Positions 21,828-26,474 of a DNA stretch of 26,474 nt are shown piece by piece. The position numbers and the translations under genes are program-made. Position 1 is the first letter of the stretch. Every line of letters starts with the position of its first letter. The notes beneath the pieces are model-generated. The model ran no database searches, was not told where the DNA came from, and worked only from the letters and a program-made list of their open reading frames with translations. The stretch is from a virus. The DNA lies in IMG/VR virus record IMGVR_UViG_3300024301_000077, positions 1 through 26,474 of that record. The stretch is one strand, 5' to 3'.

Positions 21828-22291
21828 CACAAAAAGTTCATGGAGTTCACAGACCTGCAGAGGTCCTATCAGGTAATACTGATTTTTATTCTGCTTTTAC
21901 ACTTGTCGATATAACTGATACAGGAAACAGCAATCCTAAAGGAAATATAAAATCATTCAAACAAGCACAAAATCTTAATACTTTAATCCAAATTTTAAGT
22001 ATGCGAACACAGTTAGTTTTATCGAGTGTTAAAAAATTAGAATCTCAAGATTTGACTGAGTATGATTTTGGTTCTGAACTAATAGGAACTCATGATATAT
22101 GGATTTTAAAATTTGCAACTGAAACAACTGATGTTTGGAAAAAAAATGATAATCCTGTTTATTTTGCTAATATGGACTGTTCTGATGTTCCAGTTAATAC
22201 TGAACTAGATGAAACAGCAGTTATTAATCATAGATTTGAAACTTCTGGAAATAATAAAAATTTGTACTTTACTATGAGTGAATTTATATAA
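21824..22291 (+). CDS. Late hypothetical protein, probably structural
   Basis: A 155-residue beta-rich protein (starts VHGVHRPAEVLSG) resembling small hypothetical proteins I recall from the structural regions of T4-like marine phages. No catalytic motif. It overlaps the sulfotransferase stop by 4 nt and its own stop codon lies inside the next late promoter. It could be a tail or decoration component; this is inference from late expression and neighbours. Confidence 0.8.
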   Translation: MTQKVHGVHRPAEVLSGNTDFYSAFTLVDITDTGNSNPKGNIKSFKQAQNLNTLIQILSMRTQLVLSSVKKLESQDLTEYDFGSELIGTHDIWILKFATETTDVWKKNDNPVYFANMDCSDVPVNTELDETAVINHRFETSGNNKNLYFTMSEFI

Positions 22292-22295
22292 ATAC
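22287..22295 (+). promoter_or_regulatory. Strong late promoter TATAAATAC
   Basis: Perfect TATAAATAC overlapping the stop of the upstream gene. Predicted +1 near 22300, leaving a leader of about 60 nt before ATG 22362. Drives a five-gene block to 24234. Confidence 0.85.
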
Positions 22296-22361
22296 AGATA
22301 GTAAAGTGCAAGAGCACAATAATAGACAATCAGCTCTTTAGATTAGACGGCGGCACAACCT

Positions 22362-22631
22362 ATGGCAATGCAACAGTCAAGACTAGAGCGTGAAAATCTC
22401 GAGGCCCATGTAGACTTATGTGCAGAGAGATATCGCGTGTTAGAAGAAAAATTAGACAATTTAGATAAAAAGTTTGATAGACTTGAAAGTGCTATGAAAG
22501 ACTTGACTGATAAACAAGCAAGTGACAAAGCAAACAGTAACAAATTATTAATTGGTGCCGCTGCAACGGTTATTGCTGGTCTTTTAAGTACAGTAGTTTT
22601 GTTACTTTTAAATTTGCAAGGACTTAGTTAA
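22362..22631 (+). CDS. Coiled-coil membrane protein (XhlA/holin-like)
   Basis: An 89-residue protein with an N-terminal coiled coil (about 8-52, heptads such as LEEKLDNLDKKFDRLESAM) and one C-terminal membrane span (about 62-85, ending VVLLLLNLQGLS). This layout is typical of XhlA/haemolysin-type phage proteins that help holins in lysis, and of some virion membrane-contact proteins. Family recalled from T4-like cyanophages. No strong Shine-Dalgarno precedes ATG 22362; an ATG at 22368 is the alternative. First gene of a late unit, fitting a lysis or virion role. Confidence 0.75.
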   Translation: MAMQQSRLERENLEAHVDLCAERYRVLEEKLDNLDKKFDRLESAMKDLTDKQASDKANSNKLLIGAAATVIAGLLSTVVLLLLNLQGLS

Positions 22632-22633
22632 CA

Positions 22634-22921
22634 ATGTTTTTGGTAGAAGAATTTAATAATATGATCTTTGAATCAAAAATGGTTTTTGCAAAAAGAGGAA
22701 ATCAAGTAGTAAAGAAGTTTCGTTGTACTGCTGGCAAACGTAAAGGAAGAGTTGTAAGTAGTCCTAGTCAATGTGCAGCACCAATAGATTTAAAAAAGCG
22801 TTTTGTTTTGAAAAAAACAAAAGCAAGCAAAGGAAGACGTATGGCAAAGAAAGCCCAGCGTACTAAAAAATTGAACCCTGCAAGTAAAATTGTAGCGAGA
22901 TTAAATAAGGCAAGAAGATGA
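22634..22921 (+). CDS. Small very basic late protein
   Basis: A 95-residue protein dominated by Lys and Arg from about residue 20 on (KRKGRVV, KKTKASKGRRMAKKAQRTKK). Two Cys (C31, C47) flank a GKRKGRVVSSPSQ segment. It resembles a conserved basic protein I recall from cyanophage late regions. Charge suggests nucleic-acid binding, for example DNA condensation in the head, but no domain proves it. It follows the coiled-coil gene by 2 nt and overlaps the next gene by 4 nt. Confidence 0.8.
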   Translation: MFLVEEFNNMIFESKMVFAKRGNQVVKKFRCTAGKRKGRVVSSPSQCAAPIDLKKRFVLKKTKASKGRRMAKKAQRTKKLNPASKIVARLNKARR

Positions 22922-23439
22922 AGTTAGCCGGTGATAGTATTGTAGATACAGTTATTGAATACGCCAATGTAAAATTTGGTGTAGAACTACCTGTTGAACA
23001 GGTCAGTACACAACTAAAAGGTATGTCGTTTAGCGCAACATTAAAATTAGTTGATGCAATTAAAAACGAAAATGATGATGCTTTCTCTTCACTCATTGAT
23101 ATGAGTGCAGTTAATGAAGCATACGGAACCTCTGGCACTTCTGCCCCAAGTAGAGCAACTACTCGTGCCCAAAGTGGAGCAATTCAAAGTAGACGTGCTA
23201 CTATTGCAGGACAAGATGCTGCAAGAGATGGTACTGGCGGAAACAGAACAGTAGCAGGTGGTAATAAAACTGCAACAGGACAAGGCGCCAATATGGGCGG
23301 TGGTGGTTCTGGCGATCCGGACGATATTGAAAGAGCTCAGAATGCACAAACAGCAGGGCAAGCCGCTAATCAATCACAACAAAATGCCAGTGAAATTGAA
23401 CGTATTAAACAACTAGTAGATAGACTCACAAGAGGTTAA
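22918..23439 (+). CDS. Late protein with disordered Gly/Ala/Gln-rich tail
   Basis: A 173-residue protein with a folded helical N-terminus (1-68, FSATLKLVDAIKNENDDAF) and a low-complexity tail rich in Gly, Ala, Thr, Arg and Gln (about 70-150), ending in a short helix (SEIERIKQLVDRLTRG). No known domain. The pattern suits a scaffold-like or head-internal protein. It overlaps the basic-protein gene by 4 nt and is followed 1 nt later by the next gene. Confidence 0.78.
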   Translation: MKLAGDSIVDTVIEYANVKFGVELPVEQVSTQLKGMSFSATLKLVDAIKNENDDAFSSLIDMSAVNEAYGTSGTSAPSRATTRAQSGAIQSRRATIAGQDAARDGTGGNRTVAGGNKTATGQGANMGGGGSGDPDDIERAQNAQTAGQAANQSQQNASEIERIKQLVDRLTRG

Positions 23440-23440
23440 T

Positions 23441-23653
23441 ATGAAATTAGTAGAACTACCAATAGGCATTCCAGTATTTTTAAATAACATTGAAACTAAA
23501 GTATATGAGTCAATGAAGGAAGAGATCTGTAAAGAAGAACTCAGTGAACGTGATGCTCATATAGCCCAACAACTTGTTGGGAAAGGGGTATGCAAACGCA
23601 TACAACGAGAAGGTAAAACATATTATTGTAAAACAAAAGGAAGTATATTATGA
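23441..23653 (+). CDS. Small late hypothetical protein
   Basis: A 70-residue protein with a helical middle (EEELSERDAHIAQQLVGKG, with small changes) and a basic beta-like end (CKRIQREGKTYYCKTKGSI). The end looks like a small winged-helix wing, which would suggest DNA binding, but it is too short to be sure. AGAGGT (23431-23436) lies 4 nt before the ATG. It overlaps the next gene by 4 nt in a late unit. Confidence 0.72.
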   Translation: MKLVELPIGIPVFLNNIETKVYESMKEEICKEELSERDAHIAQQLVGKGVCKRIQREGKTYYCKTKGSIL

Positions 23654-24234
23654 CAGTCGATCCAGAAATGCTTAAGATTCTAAAAAATCTTGAAAATGCA
23701 GAACAACTACATGAGCAAAAACAAATTGATAGAGCTCAAGGAAAAGCAGTAGTATCTGAAGATTCACAGGAAATGTATAACATTTTAAAACGTTTAGAAG
23801 ATGCAACAACTAATGTTGCTCAAACTATTAACGAACAAAAAGACGTAAATCCTGTAACTGCTGTTGGAATGAAATCTGGTAATACTATTACAATGAATGG
23901 TTACAGTTTGCATATGGAAAAAGGAAAATTAACAGAAAAGTATACTAAAACTTTCTACACAATTAAACATGGTGATGATGTTCTTCATAAAGATTTAGGT
24001 TTATTTGAAAGTGCAATGGCTATTTTAAAAAAATTAATTGAAAGAAAATCAGGAATTTCTAAGATAGTAGAACTAGATGATAGATATCTTAGTCATTTAA
24101 CTGAAGCAGCTTATCACAAAGCAAGAGCAAAGACTATTACTGAATCAGTAAAACATGATGTTGCTATTGCAAAGCATAGTTCTGCAATGGATAAGGCAAG
24201 TCATGCAAAACGAGAAATTAAACGTTTAATCTAA
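23650..24234 (+). CDS. Late hypothetical protein
   Basis: A 194-residue protein. The N-terminal third has two similar helices (PEMLKILKNLENAEQ at 5-19 and QEMYNILKRLEDATT at 40-54), an internal repeat. A small beta region (NTITMNGYSLHMEKGK) follows, then a C-terminal helical part (YHKARAKTITESVKHDVAIAK, roughly 155-175). No known family. The repeated helix plus the later helices suggest a head-assembly or DNA-associated role; unproven. Last gene of its late unit, before the next late promoter. Confidence 0.8.
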   Translation: MTVDPEMLKILKNLENAEQLHEQKQIDRAQGKAVVSEDSQEMYNILKRLEDATTNVAQTINEQKDVNPVTAVGMKSGNTITMNGYSLHMEKGKLTEKYTKTFYTIKHGDDVLHKDLGLFESAMAILKKLIERKSGISKIVELDDRYLSHLTEAAYHKARAKTITESVKHDVAIAKHSSAMDKASHAKREIKRLI

Positions 24235-24255
24235 AGTTAAAAAAATCCTAAAAAG

Positions 24256-24264
24256 CATAAATAC
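24256..24264 (+). promoter_or_regulatory. Late promoter CATAAATAC
   Basis: CATAAATAC identical to the element before the 426-aa gene. Predicted +1 near 24269; Shine-Dalgarno GAGG (24282-24285) and ATG 24292 follow. Confidence 0.78.
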
Positions 24265-24291
24265 ATTATATAAATTATAGCGAGGTTTACC

Positions 24292-25224
24292 ATGAATTTA
24301 CACGATTTACAAGAAAATAAATTTGCTATCTTACATCGTGCTCTAAATGAAGTCTTCGAAACAGACTTTAATTTTGATATGCCAGTAGAGAAAATGGAAA
24401 GAGTCCATGCAGCTACTGTTAAGCGTATTTCAGAAATGAAGCAAAATGGTGTTGATGTTAGCAATAAAAGTTTTCAAAGATTATTATTGGTTGCTGAAGG
24501 TTTAAAATTAGTTTTATCCCAGAAGCCAATTCAAGAAGAAATTATTGAAGAAAGTGATGCTCTAGATCAAGCAGAAGTATTACTAGCAGCAAAACAAATG
24601 GCAGATGATCTCCAGAAAATGGCAGAGAATCTAGCAAGTATGCAGGTTGAAGACCTAATGAGCATTACAAATGCTATGAAGGAAGAAGTAGGCCTAGCAG
24701 AAGCAGAAGCATTTGAAGCAGCAGCAAGTGCTGCAATCGGCGGCGCATTAGAAGCAGTTAAAGCAGCTAACGAAAGCGTTAGCAATGCAGTTCTAGCAGC
24801 ACAAGGCCAACCAGTACCAACTGACATGGAAGCACCGATGGATATTCCAGCAGAAGATCCTGCTATGGATCCTGAAGCACCTGCTGAAGAAATGCCAGAT
24901 GATTTTGAAGGCGCTGATGCAGCTGATGAAATGACAGATGCTGACGGTCGTGAAATGAAAGAAGATGCTTATCTAAATGCTATTAAAATGGTTAAGGAAG
25001 CACAAAAAGACGGTAAGGTAAACAAAGACGTATTACAGCAAGCATTCGAGAGTTTGAAGATGCTAAAGCCTGCGCCTAAAGTTGCAAAAGAAAACACCAA
25101 AGGTGCTTTTGGAGGCGGTGGCAACAGTGTTGACGGCAGGGCACCAGCTGCGCCTAAAAAAGCACCAGTGGCAAAACCTGCAAAATCAGGTGCAAGTGCC
25201 GGCTCACAACATGCGTTTAAGTAA
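24292..25224 (+). CDS. Late acidic/Ala-rich protein, possibly head core or structural
   Basis: A 310-residue protein in three parts: a helical N-terminal domain (1-90), a long Ala/Glu/Met helical region (about 95-170, LLAAKQMADDLQKMAENLAS), and a disordered acidic Pro/Asp tail (about 175-215), then a Lys-rich Gly/Ala/Pro end. The central region resembles a conserved family I recall from T4-like cyanophages. Composition (acidic, helical, disordered) is like scaffold or prohead core proteins, but no core-protein family is proven. It has its own late promoter and a good Shine-Dalgarno (GAGG, 6 nt). Confidence 0.8.
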   Translation: MNLHDLQENKFAILHRALNEVFETDFNFDMPVEKMERVHAATVKRISEMKQNGVDVSNKSFQRLLLVAEGLKLVLSQKPIQEEIIEESDALDQAEVLLAAKQMADDLQKMAENLASMQVEDLMSITNAMKEEVGLAEAEAFEAAASAAIGGALEAVKAANESVSNAVLAAQGQPVPTDMEAPMDIPAEDPAMDPEAPAEEMPDDFEGADAADEMTDADGREMKEDAYLNAIKMVKEAQKDGKVNKDVLQQAFESLKMLKPAPKVAKENTKGAFGGGGNSVDGRAPAAPKKAPVAKPAKSGASAGSQHAFK

Positions 25225-25237
25225 TTAGGATTTACCT

Positions 25238-25567
25238 ATGAGAATTTGTGATATTATAAGAGAAAATTCAACAGTTCATGATGCTATCTTAGATCTTTTA
25301 ACAGCATTATCTGGTGAAGGTTTAGATAGCGTCCCGATGCAATCTATCTTAGGTGATCTTAATTCTCAAGGTATTGACTTAGATGAACCAGGCCTATTTG
25401 ATAATCTAAGTAACCTTGCTATTGTTAGAAATATCAAAGACGGTGTAGTTTATTTTAATAGCGACAGTGATCAGTCACATTATAACGATATGCCTGATCC
25501 TGAAGCACAGGACAAGCAGGTTAGTAAACTTGCACAAAAACAAGTAGATAAGGCAGTAATGCAATGA
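25238..25567 (+). CDS. Small late hypothetical protein
   Basis: A 109-residue acidic protein beginning MRICDIIRENS. Residues about 14-75 (LLTALSGEGLDSVPMQSIL, then GVVYFN) look like a small winged-helix fold (helices then a two-strand wing), common in DNA-binding proteins; this is a guess. The end is charged and helical. It lies 13 nt after the preceding gene and overlaps the next by 4 nt. Confidence 0.76.
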   Translation: MRICDIIRENSTVHDAILDLLTALSGEGLDSVPMQSILGDLNSQGIDLDEPGLFDNLSNLAIVRNIKDGVVYFNSDSDQSHYNDMPDPEAQDKQVSKLAQKQVDKAVMQ

Positions 25568-26184
25568 CAGTAGGTTTAAATGCATCTCAGGCAAGATCAA
25601 AAAGTCAACAAGATTTAATTATATATAATGAAGTCCAAAATATCATGACTGACATTATTACAAAAAGCGCCTCGGGTGCGTTTGCTTCTATTGTAGCAGA
25701 TGGAACAACTATGACAGAATCTACTCCAAGTGTTGATCATATTGGAACTGTTGTCAATCCCACAGTCGTAGGAGGAACAACAATTATTTTAAATGGTGTA
25801 TCGGTAACACTTGGCACTACTGGCCTTAATTTAAATTCAATTATTGCAGATATTAATGATGCAGGTATAACTGGTGTTACTGCAAGTAAAAATACAGCAA
25901 ACAATCTGGTATTAACGTTTACAGCCCAAGCAAGTGTAAACTGGACATATGATATCGGCGCTGGCACAGCAAACCTTGCATTAGGATTAACACAAGCAAC
26001 ATACACAATTAATAATCCATCTAGTGTAGATTATTTTAATACATGGCAAGGCACTCGTACTGACCGAGGCGAAAGCCAACAAATGGATCAAGTTATTAGG
26101 CATTTTCAAAACCTTGGTTATAAGATTGAAAGAACTGTAAATACTGCAACTAATAGTACATTCCAGTGGAATATTTACTGGTAA
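25564..26184 (+). CDS. Virion structural protein with inserted hook-IN-like repeat
   Basis: A 206-residue protein. Its ends (ARSKSQQDLIIYNEVQNIM at 10-28 and YFNTWQGTRTDRGESQQMDQ to QWNIYW) form a module common in marine T4-like virion proteins as I remember them. Between them, about 61-147, sits a beta segment (GTTIILNGVSVTLGTTG, then LNSIIADINDAGITGVTAS) that resembles the hook-IN motif of flagellar hook/flagellin proteins. The insert may be an exposed domain. It overlaps its upstream neighbour by 4 nt and ends just before an early promoter. Confidence 0.82.
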   Translation: MTVGLNASQARSKSQQDLIIYNEVQNIMTDIITKSASGAFASIVADGTTMTESTPSVDHIGTVVNPTVVGGTTIILNGVSVTLGTTGLNLNSIIADINDAGITGVTASKNTANNLVLTFTAQASVNWTYDIGAGTANLALGLTQATYTINNPSSVDYFNTWQGTRTDRGESQQMDQVIRHFQNLGYKIERTVNTATNSTFQWNIYW

Positions 26185-26191
26185 TAAACAC

Positions 26192-26219
26192 TTGACTTTT
26201 TTAAAAAATAGTGTAATAT
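26192..26219 (+). promoter_or_regulatory. Early promoter of the RecB-like nuclease (predicted leaderless)
   Basis: TTGACT (26192-26197), 16 nt, TAATAT (26214-26219). Normal spacing puts +1 at 26226, the A of the ATG. No Shine-Dalgarno. A TATAAA at 26217-26222 (19-nt spacer) is the alternative -10. Confidence 0.6.
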
Positions 26220-26225
26220 AAATGT

Positions 26226-26474
26226 ATGGTCAATATTACATCCCCCTATGAATATAAAGAATTCAAACGCAAAAGTATAGACGGTAAAAGGCTTTATGAG
26301 AATCCTTATGGCGAGCCAGTACCTAGCGTTACGACAATTCTAGATAAGACAAAACCCCGCGAAAAAGTTGAAGCATTAAACAACTGGAAAAAACGTGTGG
26401 GTGAAGAAAAAGCAAAACAGATTGTTACTGAAGCCGCCAATGTAGGTACAATTATGCACGCCATTCTTGAGCAT
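26226..26474 (+). CDS. RecB/Cas4-like PD-(D/E)XK nuclease, 5' part (truncated by window end)
   Basis: The first 83 residues are visible and open to the window edge. PVPSVTTIL (31-39) followed by NNWKKRVGEEKAKQI (52-66) and GTIMHAILE (74-82) match the N-terminal part of RecB/Cas4-type exonucleases, where the G-T-x2-H-x3-E element is part of the active site; catalytic D/E-x-K residues lie beyond the window. Such proteins in T4-like phages probably process DNA ends. Start at 26226 fits the -10 position and the amino-acid reading; no ribosome binding site is present. Confidence 0.78.
   Translation, partial: MVNITSPYEYKEFKRKSIDGKRLYENPYGEPVPSVTTILDKTKPREKVEALNNWKKRVGEEKAKQIVTEAANVGTIMHAILEH

Noticed and set aside
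22306-22317. GTGC/GCAC mini hairpin in the late leader
   Set aside because: A 4-bp stem is too weak to claim a function.
1-26474. tRNA genes, CRISPR arrays, insertion sequences, attachment sites
   Set aside because: No cloverleaf-like sequence, regular spaced repeats, transposase or integrase was seen on either strand.

Overview
The window is a contiguous piece of a T4-like (myovirus-type) phage genome. It carries recognisable T4-family core genes: large terminase gp17, single-stranded DNA-binding protein gp32, recombinase UvsX, helicase UvsW, primase gp61, helicase gp41, and weaker matches to UvsY and clamp-loader subunit gp62. Base composition is clearly A+T-rich and genes are packed with 1-14 nt overlaps. 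Many accompanying proteins (the BppU-like structural protein, the coiled-coil/TM protein, the basic 95-aa protein, the radical SAM and sulfotransferase accessory genes) are of types I associate with marine T4-like phages of the cyanophage/pelagiphage kind. The window shows no photosynthesis gene, integrase, tRNA, CRISPR or insertion sequence, so the host cannot be named.

Layout. (1) 1-4088: end of an unknown gene, an acidic Cys-rich protein, a strong terminator, terminase gp17, then a large late hypothetical gene with its own late promoter. (2) 4118-8458: early recombination operon from a sigma70-like promoter: gp32, a 62-aa protein, uvsX, a 91-aa acidic protein, a UvsY-like gene and a twitch-type radical SAM enzyme. 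(3) 8455-10730: two short early units, a conserved 236-aa protein plus partner, then a monocistronic AAA+ ATPase closed by a GAAA-loop terminator. (4) 10740-15145: early operon uvsW, hypothetical, gp62-like, zinc-finger protein, phosphomannomutase-type HAD protein, and a 194-aa protein that looks like a miniature DnaE polymerase core. (5) 15120-15491: the only minus-strand gene. (6) 15531-18929: a late structural gene whose 3' end contains the early promoter of the primase, a 48-aa gene and the replicative helicase. (7) 18935-26184: three late units with structural or head-associated proteins, a ligase-like nucleotidyltransferase, a sulfotransferase and a coiled-coil/TM (holin-like) protein. 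(8) 26192-26474: early promoter and 5' end of a RecB/Cas4-like nuclease.

How it works together. Two promoter classes can be read directly. Early units use TTGACA-N15..17-TATAAT-like promoters and carry replication and recombination genes. Late units use a T4-type TAAATAC element and carry packaging and structural genes. Three early promoters (uvsW, primase, RecB-like nuclease) sit so that the predicted transcription start falls on or within two bases of the ATG, with no Shine-Dalgarno sequence, which points to leaderless mRNAs. The most unusual genes are the mini-DnaE-like protein, the KxDG nucleotidyltransferase-like protein, the PMM-type HAD protein and the radical SAM gene embedded in the recombination operon. 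All family assignments were made by eye from motifs; no database search was run.
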